A stretch of DNA of 64,000 bases from Smallanthus sonchifolius (taxonomy: Eukaryota; Streptophyta; Magnoliopsida; Asterales; Asteraceae): contig CM042020.1 in the NCBI GenBank assembly GCA_023525975.1, positions 114,003,207 through 114,067,206 of the forward strand, written 5' to 3'. Below are positions 11,486 to 21,464 of the stretch, piece by piece. The stretch's first letter is position 1; every line of letters starts with the position of its first letter. Below the pieces are notes generated by a model. That model made no database searches and was not told the DNA's origin. It saw only the letters and a list, made by a program, of their open reading frames with translations. Both the position numbers and the translations under genes were made by a program.

Positions 11486-11944
11486 GTGAGTTTCACGGCC
11501 CCTTTTTCTTACGTTTTAAACTTGGGGGAGAAAACATGGGTACGGACATTTAGATCTTACGTTTCTTTTATATCATTTGTATACTAAGCGCAAACATATC
11601 ATGAAAGTCCTCACTTATCGAACCGTTAGTATATGGGTTAGCGAGGTAATCTTGAGTAGTACTACTGGGCATTGACAAGCCCCACCCGCATTAGTCGCGC
11701 TAACACGACGGGAAGTCGAACGGGTGTAACATTGACCTAAACATTCACCATTGATTATGATAGTCATGGTGGGAGGCAGTACAAACATAAACAGTCAGCT
11801 TCGGTGTCGAAACGCTTTAGTAATATGTACTAGGTTAGCTGCCTATGATATAATTGTAAATGGTATTATCTAGTAAACTTTACAAACATTGAAACCTGTG
11901 AACTCACCAACCTAGTGTTGACACGTTTTAGCATGTTTTCTTAG
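11486..11944 (+). other. Intron-like segment in G1 LTR (R/U5)
   Basis: The donor context is CTAAG|GTGAGTTTCACGG and the acceptor context TTTTCTTAG|GTAATT, 459 bp apart. The 3' LTR copy (19967-20425) has the same donor and acceptor CTCAG, also 459 bp. Equivalent segments with the same layout occur in G2 (21909-22365, 457 bp), G3 (36276-36747, 472 bp) and G4 (30161-30626, 466 bp). This would be a 5' leader intron inside the LTR; splicing is inferred, not shown. Confidence 0.5.
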
Positions 11945-12272
11945 GTAATTAAGGTACAAGCACGAGCTAAGGCATGCATGCATACGAAGTCTATTATTTG
12001 CAAACTCAAGAATTATTTATTTTTAATTATCGTTGAATTGTTTATTTTGGCACAACTGTTTTGGCGCATGTTTTTCACTTAACTTTTCGCTTCCGCAAGT
12101 CTTACATTAAATTAGTATTTTCATTACTAGTGTTGCATCGTGACTATGAGCAATACTAGTGGTTTTTCTTAAACTCATATAGAGTCGTTCAACGTAACTA
12201 ATGACTGAGATCCTGGTATGTCACGCCCCTAACGGTAAAACTCCGTTGGTGGATTTTGGGGGTGTGATAGAT

Positions 12273-12285
12273 TGGTATCAGAGCC
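12273..12285 (+). other. G1 primer-binding site
   Basis: TGGTATCAGAGCC, three bases after the LTR end. It is the standard plant retrotransposon site complementary to the 3' end of initiator-methionine tRNA. Confidence 0.9.
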
Positions 12286-12365
12286 ATTGGTTATAGAGAA
12301 CTAGGAAATGCATACTAGACTATAACCACGTACATGCATTAGTTACACATCACTTACACTCATAC

Positions 12366-13055
12366 ATGTCACTCACTCATCCCGTTACAGGAAATATGAC
12401 CCCACCCAATTCACCAGCATCCCCAGTCGTCCAGGAGCACAATGTTCCTACCGTACCTTTGCCAGAGCCGAGGAGGCGTCGACTCAACCCGATCAACACC
12501 ACAGTAGGGCATGACGAGCCTATTCATGTGCGTGTCAGAGGCAACACGCAGGACTGGGATTGGTATCCTGATAGGATCAGAAACTGGATCCGCGAGGAGG
12601 AAGTCCCACCTCTAGTCACTACTGACATTGCTTCTTCTTCATGATCTTTTGTGCGAGCTTTGCCACCATTGCAGTACCCCTATGAGCAGGTGATAGCTGC
12701 CTTTGTGGCTAGGATGGACCGGGAGATCCGGAACATGAGAGATGCAGCTGGAGAGATTACTAGCATACTTCAGCGAGAGATGTTGATGAATCAGAGGATC
12801 ACCAAACTGACTGCAGATTTAGCAGCAACTGATACAGCTCATGAGAATTTGGCAAATGGATGTGTGCATATGGAGGACCGGCTGAACACTGCAGAGTGGA
12901 ACCTAGATATACTCCACACTAGGATTGAGCAGGTTGATGCACGACTTGCAGCAGTTGAGGCAGCAGGAGTTGCACCAGAGGATGCACCTGCAGGAGATCA
13001 GGATGAGGATGATGATGCAGCATCCGATGTTACATCAGTTGGCAGTGATATTTGA
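12366..13055 (+). pseudogene. Extra ORF upstream of gag in G1 (coiled coil, acidic tail)
   Basis: A 229-codon frame starting about 80 bp after the primer site and interrupted by one TGA (12642-12644). It reads in three parts: a Pro/Ser-rich N-terminus with a basic PEPRRRRL patch; a conserved HVRVRGNTQDWDWYPDRI box; then about 100 residues of heptad-like coiled coil (from near EQVIAAFVARMDREI) ending in a strongly acidic tail (DQDEDDDAASD). A homologous frame sits at the same place in G2 (28350-29018, minus), with matching start, central box, coiled coil and tail, and with mainly conservative or silent differences in the parts compared. I recognise no known domain. Extra ORFs are known in some other plant gypsy lineages, notably Tat/Ogre; function here is unknown. 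Confidence 0.7.
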
Positions 13056-13309
13056 GCATCTATCTTCATTACTTATTTACGTCTTTTCTTTTGAATCTAG
13101 ATGGGCAGGGTTGTTCCCATCCAACATATGTTTCTAGAATTTTGATGTTTGGTTGAATTTAGTTGTAATCGTTACAATTTATTTTATCAAGTATTACTAT
13201 TATTGAAATGTTAGATGTTGTGGTTTGAACTTCTTTATTTACTGGTACTTGTATGATGATAAAATGCGATTTATTTTTCTCATTATTGTATGTTGTGAAT
13301 GTAAAGATA

Positions 13310-14630
13310 ATGTCTGGAAGAGGAAATGGACGTGGTGGACACGCCGGAGGACGCGGTGGTCGCGGAAACATTAACATGACTGCAGCCGAGCTCACGGCAC
13401 TCATAAATGAGCGTGTGGCTGAAGCAGTAGCAGCTACTCACGCCGCTATTAATGCTGGAGGTAAAGCAACATATTATCGACTCTAGTGAGTCATCATTCA
13501 TCCTAAACTCAAAATTCGAATATGGTATTCTTAAAGCGCATTTTTGTTTACAATTCAGGTCAACATAACCACCAGCATACTTGTACTTTCAAGGCGTACA
13601 TGGATTGCAAACCTCACTCATTTAGTGGAGCCGAAGGGGCTGTTGGCTTACTCCGCTGGATGGAGAAATCTGAATCCGCATTCGCGATGTGCAATTGTCC
13701 ACCGAATAATCAGGTGAAGTATGCGTCTGACACACTTGAGGGTCCAGCCCTTACTTGGTGGAACTCTCAGGTGCAAATGCTAACTCTTGAGATAGCAAAC
13801 GCATTGCCATGGGATGAATTTAAGACTATGCTGCGGGAGGAGTATTGTCCCGCGATGAAGTACAGAAACTTGAGAGTGAATTCTGGAACCTCAAGATGGA
13901 GGGATCTGAAATTGAAGCCTACACTACTCGTTCGCATGAACTGGCGAACTTGTGTCCACAAATGATAACACCTCCCTATAAGAGGATTGAGAAGTTCATT
14001 GATGGTTTGGTCCCGCAAATTCAGAGCATGGTGACATCTTCTAATCCCACTACGATCCAGCAAGCAATCAGGTTGGCTCACAGGCTGACCGATCAGGCAG
14101 TCGCTTAGGGCACTCTACCACCTAGAGGTGCACTATCAAAGACAGCTGACAACAAGCGGAAGTTTGACAGTTCATTCCCCAAAACCTTCCAGTCCAACCC
14201 ACCTTCTCAGCAACAGCAACAGCAACACCGTAAGCTTGAACCTTCAAAGAACAACAATCAGTCTAACTCTTCTCAGCAGAATCAGGGTTCTTATAATGGC
14301 AAGTACCCGAAGTGCAATAAATGTAACTTTCACCATCATGGAACATGTGACCGGTACCGTTGCCAACGGTGTGGAAAAATGGGTCATTTGGCCAAAGATT
14401 GTAGAGTGGATCTGCAGAACAAACAGACACCACCTGGAAACGCACCCAAAGGTTGTTTTGAGTGCGGTAAGGAAGGGCATTTCAAGAAGGATTGTCCGCA
14501 GCTGAGGAGAAACGGGAACAGGAATGGGAATGGCAACAATCATCAGGGTGGTAATGGAAATGGTAATAACCACCAGGGTGGAAATGGTAATAACAACGGA
14601 AATGGTGCAAAGGGCCGAGCATTTGTGATT
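13310..14630 (+). pseudogene. G1 gag (capsid and zinc knuckles), broken
   Basis: The start MSGRGNGRGGHAGGRGG is Gly/Arg-rich. The frame runs to 13460, then a GT-AG intron-like gap (13461-13558) leads into the capsid region at 13559 (CTFKAYMDCKPHSF, then LTWWN and EEYCP, typical of chromovirus Gag). A one-base loss near 13850 shifts the frame, and a TAG at 14106-14108 breaks it again. After that come a Gln/Asn-rich linker and two CCHC zinc knuckles (about 14359-14400 and 14458-14500). The frame is continuous with pol, so a Gag-Pol fusion is likely in the ancestor. Confidence 0.8.
13461..13558 (+). other. Intron-like gap in G1 gag
   Basis: 98 bp from GTAAAG to ATTCAG, with stop codons in the gag frame. 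Removing it joins the N-terminal Gly/Arg-rich segment to the capsid. G2 has the same gap at the same codon phase (27888-27983, 96 bp, GTAAAT to TCCAG), although the two gap sequences are far more diverged than the flanking coding sequence. Conserved ends with a diverged interior are what an intron looks like. Confidence 0.6.
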
Positions 14631-17600
14631 GGATCGGGAAAAGCTCGGAATGATCGGAACGTGGTGAACGGTATGTTTCTCTTAAACGATCATTATGCTT
14701 CTGTACTTTTTGATACTGGCGCCGATAGAAGTTTTATATCTAGAGAACTTAGTGGTCAGTTAGGAATAAACCCAACTCTACTAGAACATCATTATACCGT
14801 AGAGATAGCAGACGGTAAAGTAATCGAGGCAACCCACTTTCTCAAGGGATGTCAGTTAGAACTTTCTGGTCACAAACTCAACATCGATCTCATGCCAGTT
14901 ACACTTGGCAGTTTTTACATAATTGTGGGCATGGATTGGTTGTCTAAAAACCAAGCTGAGATCATCTGTAGTGAGAAGATCGTTCGTATACCCCTTCCTA
15001 GTGGAGAGATCCTATCCGTTCAGGGCGAAAGAAGTGGTGCAGTCATGGGCATCATATCTTTCATGAAAGCTCAGAAGTGTCTGCGTAAGGTTCATACCGC
15101 GATATTAGCCCTTGTTGCTGACAAGTCCACCGAGGAGAAAAAGTTAGAAGATATCCCAATCGTTCGTGAATTCTCAGAAGTATTCCCTGAAGACCTACCT
15201 GGTCTTCCACCTCATCGTCAGGTCGAATTTCAGATTGACCTAACACCCGGAGCAGCGCCTATTGCTCGAGCACCATATAGACTTGCACCAAGCGAGTTGC
15301 AAGAGCTATCCACACAACTGCAAGAGTTGTTGGATAAAGGTTTCATCCGACCGAGCTCATCGCCTTGGGGAGCTCCAGTTCTATTTGTCAAAAAGAAATA
15401 TGGAACTTTCCGCATGTGCATTGATTACCGAGAGTTAAACAAAGTAACAGTCAAGAACTGCTACCCACTACCCCGTATTGACGATTTATTCGACCAACTT
15501 CAAGGGTCAAGTTTCTACTCAAAAATCGATTTAAGGTCTGGATATCATCAGCTGAGAGTTCGAGATGAAGATATATCCAAGACTGCATTCAGAACCCGGT
15601 ACGACCATTTCGAGTTTTTGGTCATGCCATTTGGATTAACCAACGCACCCGCGGTGTTCATGGACCTCATGAACCGTGTGTGTAAACCTTATCTGGATCA
15701 ATTCGTCATTATCTTCATTGACGATATCCTCATATACTCTAAGAGTCAGGAAGAGCATGAGGAGCATCTGCGTTTGATCCTTGAACTACTGAAACAGGAA
15801 AAGTTGTACGCAAAGTTTTTCAAATGCGATTTTTGGATTCACGAGGTTCAATTTCTAGGACATGTGATCAATGAGAAAGGAATACATGTCGATCCAGCCA
15901 AAGTGGAAGCTATTAAAAATTGGGCAGCACCATCAACTCCGACCGAAGTTCGGCAATTCCTAGGATTGGCCGGATACTACCGTCGTTTTATCGAAGGATT
16001 TTCAAAGATTGCCCAACCCCTCACCGTTTTAACCCAAAAAGATAAACCCTATAATTGGAGTGAGACTCAAGAATCAGCATTTCAGCTACTGAAGCAGAAA
16101 CTATGTAGCGCACCTATCCTGTCTCTACCAGAGGGAACAGATGACTTCGTGGTGTATTGCGATGCCTCCATCCAAGGTCTCGGTTGTGTGTTGATGCAAC
16201 GTGACAAGGTTATCGCATACGCTTCTCGACAGTTAAAAATCCACGAAAAGAACTACACGACTCACGATTTGGAGTTGGGAGCCTTGGTGTTTGCACTCAA
16301 GATATGGAGACATTACTTGTACGGTACCAAGTGCACCATCTACACCGATCACAAGAGTCTTCAATATATTTTTGAGCAGAAAGAGTTGAACATGCGTCAA
16401 AGTCGTTGGATCGAGTTATTAAACAATTATGATTGTGCAATCAAGTACCATCCGGGCAAAGCTAATGTGGTAGCCGATGCCCTAAGCAAAAAAGAAACCA
16501 AACCCCGACGAGTTAGAGCATTACAACTCACTATCCATACAGGATTACCCAAACAAATCCGCAATGCCCAACTCGAAGCTTTAAAAGAGGAGAACTTATC
16601 ATTGGAATCCACTCGTGGTATGGAGAAACAACTTGAGGTTAAAGCAGATGGTATTCGTTACTTCGCGGAACGAATATGGATACCAGTATATGGAAAATTA
16701 AGAGATCTAGTCATGGATGAAGCTCACAAATCCCGATACTCTATCCATCCGGGATCTGACAAGATGTATCACGATCTCAAAGTTTTGTATTGGTGGCCGA
16801 ACATAAAAGCTGACATAGCCACCTACGTGAGCAAGTGTCTGACTTGTTCCAAGGTCAAGGTGGAGTACCAAAAGCCATCCGGATTACTTCAACAACCGGA
16901 AATCCCAATGTGGAAATGGGAGCAGATTTCCATGGATTTCATAACCAAATTACCTCGAACCCCTACTGGATGTGACACAATCTGGGTGATCGTGGATCAC
17001 CTAACAAAATCTGCACATTTTCTTGCTATCAAAGAGACCGATAAAATGGAAAGGTTAACTCGCCTCTATCTTAAAGAAGTAGTATCTCGACATGGAGTTC
17101 CAATCTCCATCATTTCCGATAGAGACGCCCGATTCACCTCACGTTTCTGGCAATCATTACAGAAAGCTCTAGGCACGCGCCTGGACATGAGTACAGCGTA
17201 TCATCCTCAAACAGATGGCCAGAGTGAACGTACCATACAAACCCTAGAAGACATGTTAAGGGCTTGTGTGATCGATTTCGGAAACAGTTGGGAGACTCAC
17301 TTGCCGTTAGTGGAATTCTCTTACAATAATAGTTATCATAGGAGCATCAAAGTAGCACCGTTCGAGGCTTTGTACGGGAGAAAGTGTCGATCACCACTTT
17401 GTTGGGCTGAAGTTGAAGATAGTCAACTTACGGGTCCTGAACTTGTGCATGAAACCTCAGAGAAAATCGTGCAAATCCGAAACCGTATGGCGACAGCTCG
17501 TGACCGTCAAAAGAGTTATGCAGACAAACGCAGAAAACCGCTAGAATTCCAAGTGGGAGATAAAGTGTTATTAAAGGTCTCACCGTGGAAAGGTGTGATT

Positions 17601-18002
17601 CGTTTTGGAAAACGAGGAAAGTTAAACCCGCGTTACGTTGGACCATTCGAGATAGTGAAAAGGATTGGTCCAGTAGCATATCAGTTGAACCTACCAGATA
17701 CACTTAATGGAGTACACAATGTTTTTCATGTCTCAAACTTAAAGAAGTGCCTGTCAGATGAGACACTTGTAGTTCCACTCGAAGAGTTGAAAATTGATGA
17801 ACAACTACGTTTCATTGAGAAACCAGTTGAGATCATGGACAGAGAGGTCAAAACCCTCAAGCGCAGTAAGATACCTATTGTCAGAGTTCGCTGGAACTCG
17901 AAGCGTGGACCAGAGTTCACGTGGGAACGAGAGGATCAGATGATGAAAAAGTATCCTCACCTGTTCAAACATTCAACGGCAAACACGGAAGGTACTAACT
18001 AA
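14631..18002 (+). CDS. G1 pol: protease, RT, RNase H, integrase, chromodomain
   Basis: An uninterrupted frame of more than 1100 codons. In order: protease (LFDTGAD, about 14710), reverse transcriptase (FVKKKYGTF then FIDDILIYS, about 15388-15740), RNase H (YCDAS about 16157, YTDHKSLQ about 16340), integrase with HHCC zinc finger (about 16745-16855) and catalytic core (DFITKLP, SDRDARFTS, then the PQTDGQSERT stretch), and a C-terminal chromodomain (RVRWNSKRGPEFTWERED, about 17884-17940). TAA stop at 18000-18002. The chromodomain places it among chromoviruses, where it can direct integration into heterochromatin. The pol part looks intact although gag is broken. Confidence 0.9.
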   Translation, partial: GSGKARNDRNVVNGMFLLNDHYASVLFDTGADRSFISRELSGQLGINPTLLEHHYTVEIADGKVIEATHFLKGCQLELSGHKLNIDLMPVTLGSFYIIVGMDWLSKNQAEIICSEKIVRIPLPSGEILSVQGERSGAVMGIISFMKAQKCLRKVHTAILALVADKSTEEKKLEDIPIVREFSEVFPEDLPGLPPHRQVEFQIDLTPGAAPIARAPYRLAPSELQELSTQLQELLDKGFIRPSSSPWGAPVLFVKKKYGTFRMCIDYRELNKVTVKNCYPLPRIDDLFDQLQGSSFYSKIDLRSGYHQLRVRDEDISKTAFRTRYDHFEFLVMPFGLTNAPAVFMDLMNRVCKPYLDQFVIIFIDDILIYSKSQEEHEEHLRLILELLKQEKLYAKFFKCDFWIHEVQFLGHVINEKGIHVDPAKVEAIKNWAAPSTPTEVRQFLGLAGYYRRFIEGFSKIAQPLTVLTQKDKPYNWSETQESAFQLLKQKLCSAPILSLPEGTDDFVVYCDASIQGLGCVLMQRDKVIAYASRQLKIHEKNYTTHDLELGALVFALKIWRHYLYGTKCTIYTDHKSLQYIFEQKELNMRQSRWIELLNNYDCAIKYHPGKANVVADALSKKETKPRRVRALQLTIHTGLPKQIRNAQLEALKEENLSLESTRGMEKQLEVKADGIRYFAERIWIPVYGKLRDLVMDEAHKSRYSIHPGSDKMYHDLKVLYWWPNIKADIATYVSKCLTCSKVKVEYQKPSGLLQQPEIPMWKWEQISMDFITKLPRTPTGCDTIWVIVDHLTKSAHFLAIKETDKMERLTRLYLKEVVSRHGVPISIISDRDARFTSRFWQSLQKALGTRLDMSTAYHPQTDGQSERTIQTLEDMLRACVIDFGNSWETHLPLVEFSYNNSYHRSIKVAPFEALYGRKCRSPLCWAEVEDSQLTGPELVHETSEKIVQIRNRMATARDRQKSYADKRRKPLEFQVGDKVLLKVSPWKGVIRFGKRGKLNPRYVGPFEIVKRIGPVAYQLNLPDTLNGVHNVFHVSNLKKCLSDETLVVPLEELKIDEQLRFIEKPVEIMDREVKTLKRSKIPIVRVRWNSKRGPEFTWEREDQMMKKYPHLFKHSTANTEGTN

Positions 18003-18120
18003 ATTTCGAGACGAAATTTATTTCAACAAGGGGATGATGTGACAAACCTAAACTTTTTGTTTCAGACGTTACGGACTTCGTTTAATTTTCGGGACGAAAA
18101 TTCTTTCAACAAGGGGATGA
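18001..18120 (+). promoter_or_regulatory. Duplicated hairpin and polypurine tract of G1
   Basis: Two copies of a module occur, about 80 bp apart: a palindrome (AAATTTCGAGACGAAATTT, 18001-18019; AATTTTCGGGACGAAAATT, 18084-18102), then AACAAGGGGATGA, then TGTGACA. Only the second is followed by the full LTR; the first is followed by unrelated sequence after TGTGACA. The purine tract primes plus-strand DNA synthesis. Confidence 0.75.
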
Positions 18121-20750
18121 TGTGACATCCGGCATTTTCAGGTTAACTCCGTTAACTCAAACCTCGTTAGTTTAAACATTTTTCGTTACAAACTCAGTTA
18201 TCTCAGTTAGTCACACGTACATTGCATTTAACTAGGATTAATTAAATGTGTCAGTTAGTCACACACATCGGATCGCACTCGAGTCTAACCCGGAACGTTG
18301 GTGATTAATCGAAATTAATATTACGAACATTAATAATTTATATTTAATATAAATTATGAGTTTTTATGTGATTTTATGTGATTACATGAATTATGTGAAT
18401 GTGATTGTTTTCGTACGTGTTTATCGTGTGTTAATCGTGTTTATTATTTTTATAAAAGTTAGAGTTTTTATAAAAATAATAATTGAGAGTTTTAGTTATT
18501 AATTAAGTATTAGTTAATTAATAATAGCCAATGGGCTTTAATTAAACCTGAAGCCAAACTTAAAACCCATTAATAATGAGATAAGGATAAGATTTAAAAA
18601 AAAAAATTTATAAACCCTAATCTTTTGTTGGAGCCGTCGCGACTTCACCCTCATCCCCTCATTCGACCGAATCATTCAAGCACCCAAAGCACCTTCAATC
18701 GAGCCCCGATCGTGAATCCGGAAGTAGATACGTGCTAGTCTACGCATTCCTAACGTTCCTACGTAAGTTATTTTATAAAAATCCGTCACTTTTTCATTAT
18801 TATTTTTTAGATCGAAACCCTAGATTATCCAAACTTGATGATTTTGAAATATAATAATGAATTGGTTAATTGATTGATGTTGTTATGTCGTATTGATGTT
18901 TTTACGAAATTATGTGAAACCTTAGTTGTCATACGATGTGAAAAATGAATATTGTTGATTATGTGATGTTTAGAAATCGCATGTTAGACGTGGGTTATGA
19001 TTAATATAGTTGTAGATGTATTAGTTGAATGATTTGGAATCGAATTGACGTGTTACTTGTGTAAACGAAACGTGTAATGGACAAGTTACTAAAAGAGGAA
19101 ACTTTTTATGAATTCTATTTTGCATGCTAAACGTGATTAGGATGATGTGATGATGGTTATGAGCTACTTGATACATGTTGACAATCAGATTTTAAATACA
19201 TAACCCGGTTTTGCGAACTTTCCAAATAAGGAAACTTTAATTGTCAAAAGTGGTTAGAACTTGCTATTTAGACATGCATGATATGGTTTGATGATTGGTA
19301 CATGTTAGTTAAGATACAATAACTTGTTGTAACGTGTTAGGTGTTTGAAATCACGCATGCTAGTCATAGGTTACTAAAGTTGGAAACTTTGTCTTGAAAT
19401 ATGATTTGCATGTTTAGGTTCTAGAAAATTGTTATGTGATGCGATGAGATAGAACATGTTAGAGTGATACTACAAACATATCAATGATGATAGTTTCCAG
19501 GAAACACGAGTCCCGAACAAACTTACTATTTATAGAAACCTGCTATTTATAGAAACCTGCTATTTATAGAAACTTTCTATTTTTGGAAACTTGCTATTTT
19601 TGAAAACTTTCTATTTTTGGAAATCATGCTTGTTTGTTAGAACAATAAGGAATTGTTGCTAAGTGTTACCTGCATGATCTTGTGTGTATAATATAGAAGT
19701 ATTATACTGAACAAACATTTAATCGTTAAACGGGTCACCAACGGGTCGTCGGGTCAAACTTGGTCAAACTTAGTCAAACTTAGTCAAACTTGGTCAAACA
19801 TGAGTCAAACTTGCAAACCTTTTCTAAACCCTTAAAACAATGAGATTGTTTGGATACTTAGGGTTCGTATTCTCCTGCACAAACACACACTTATAAACCG
19901 GTGTTTATAGGTGGCAGTTAGTCGTCAAGCATTCTAAGCTCGTTTTCTTTTCGCACATACTCTAAGGTGAGTTTCACGGCCCCTTTTTCTTACGTTTTAA
20001 ACTTGGGGGAGAAAACATGGGTACGAACATTTAGATCTTACGTTTCTTTTATATCATTTGTATACTAAGCGCAAACATATCATGAAAGTCCTCACTTATC
20101 GAACCGTTAGTATATGGGTTAGCGAGGTAATCTTGAGTAGTACTACTGGGCATTGACAAGCCCCACCCGCATTAGTCGCGCTAACACGACGGGAAGTCGA
20201 ACGGGTGTAACATTGACCTAAACATTCACCATTGATTATGATAGTCATGGTGGGAGGCAGTACAAACATAAACAGTCAGCTTCGGTGTCGAAACGCTTTA
20301 GTAACATGTACTAGGTTAGCTGCCTATGATATAATTGTAAATGGTATTATCTAGTAAACTTTACAAACATTGAAACCTGTGAACTCACCAACCTAGTGTT
20401 GACACGTTTTAGCATGTTTTCTCAGGTAATTAAGGTACAAGCACGAGCTAAGGCATGCATGCATACGAAGTCTATTATTTGCAAACTCAAGAATTATTTA
20501 TTTTTAATTATCGTTGAATTGTTTATTTTGGCGCAACTGTTTTGGCGCATGTTTTTCACTTAACTTTTCGCTTCCGCAAGTCTTACATTAAATTAGTATT
20601 TTCATTACTAGTGTTGCATCGTGACTATGAGTAATACTAGTGGTTTTTCTTAAACTCATATAGAGTCGTTCAACGTAACTAATGACTGAGATCCTGGTAT
20701 GTCACGCCCCTAACGGTAAAACTCCGTTGGTGGATTTTGGGGGTGTGACA
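18121..20750 (+). repeat. G1 3' LTR
   Basis: TGTGACATCCGG to TGTGACA, about 2630 bp, co-linear with the 5' LTR, with about thirty substitutions and small indels. One difference is an 11-bp loss in TTGACAATCAG relative to the left copy. The intron-like segment is at 19967-20425. Confidence 0.9.
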
Positions 20751-21393
20751 ATTTTGGCCTATGCTGACCCTTCTTGAAACTCCTTTTGTCTGCCCTACCC
20801 CTAACAAAGAGCCCTTCACTTCCTTCATCCTTTGACTCACATCTCTTCTTGAGTTCCTTTGAGTTCATTGCAGCAAGAACCTCTTCCATAGATAGACTCT
20901 CTCTTCCAAACATTAAAGTGTCAAAAAAATGTTCCTAACTTTGGGGCAGACTTGACAAAAAAAAATGATAGCCCTATCTTCCTCATCAATCTCCACCTCA
21001 ATGTTTTCAAGATCCAGATTGAGTTTATTGAACTCATCTGTGTGATCTTCAAGGGATCTCCCAGACACCATTTGAAAAGTATAGTCTTTTCTTTAGGTAC
21101 AGTCTATTAGCCAGAGATTTTGTCATGTAGAGCCCTTCTAATTTGCTCCATATACTTACTGTCGTGGGTTCCTTAGATACCTCTCTAAGAACTCTATCAC
21201 CGAGGCTGAGAATAATAGCACTATGTGCCTTCTCCATGATTTGTTTCTTATCAGCATCATTCATCCCTGCCGGAAACCCACCCTCACCTTTGAGTGCATC
21301 TACCAGTCCTTGGTGTACTAACAGTGCCTTCATCTTCAACCTCCAAAGACTGAAATCATTCTTGCCATTGAACTTCTCAATGTCGAACTTCAT
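20751..21393 (-). pseudogene. Copia gag (N-terminal part)
   Basis: Starts at 21393 with MKFDIEKFNGKNDFSLW, the copia Gag opening, and continues through RLKMKALLVHQGLVDALKG and the LYLKKRLY region. A frameshift near 21070 and further damage to about 20915 follow, then the frame reads on (MFGRESLSMEEVLAAM) to 20751. There it meets G1, and beyond G1 it continues at 9650 into the zinc knuckle. The fit is exact when one ATTTT copy is ignored. Confidence 0.85.
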
Positions 21394-21449
21394 CGTTGAA
21401 CCTATTGTATCACCTTCAATCGATCGAATTGCTTGAATCGAGCCAACTT

Positions 21450-21462
21450 GGCTCTGATACCA
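21450..21462 (-). other. Copia primer-binding site
   Basis: On the minus strand TGGTATCAGAGCC, two bases from the LTR end, complementary to initiator-methionine tRNA. Confidence 0.88.
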
Positions 21463-21464
21463 AT

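Larger units (their letters stand above)
9651..12269 (+). repeat. G1 5' LTR
   Basis: Starts TGTGACATCTGG and ends TGTGATA (the other copy ends TGTGACA). A TATAAA-like sequence near 11411, shortly before the intron-like donor at 11486, is a candidate promoter. A 17-bp tandem array and an 11-bp GTCAAACTTGG-type array lie inside. Confidence 0.9.
9651..20750 (+). mobile_element. Ty3/gypsy chromovirus G1 (Tekay-like), full length
   Basis: An 11.1-kb element with LTRs 9651-12269 and 18121-20750, a 5-bp target duplication ATTTT (9646-9650 and 20751-20755), a primer site at 12273-12285, an extra ORF, gag, pol and a polypurine tract at about 18110-18120. The long LTRs and the C-terminal chromodomain of pol point to the Tekay/Del clade of chromoviruses. 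LTR copies differ by roughly thirty changes by eye, so the insertion is fairly recent but older than G3. It interrupts the copia gag in frame, and bypassing it together with one target copy rejoins that frame. Confidence 0.92.
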
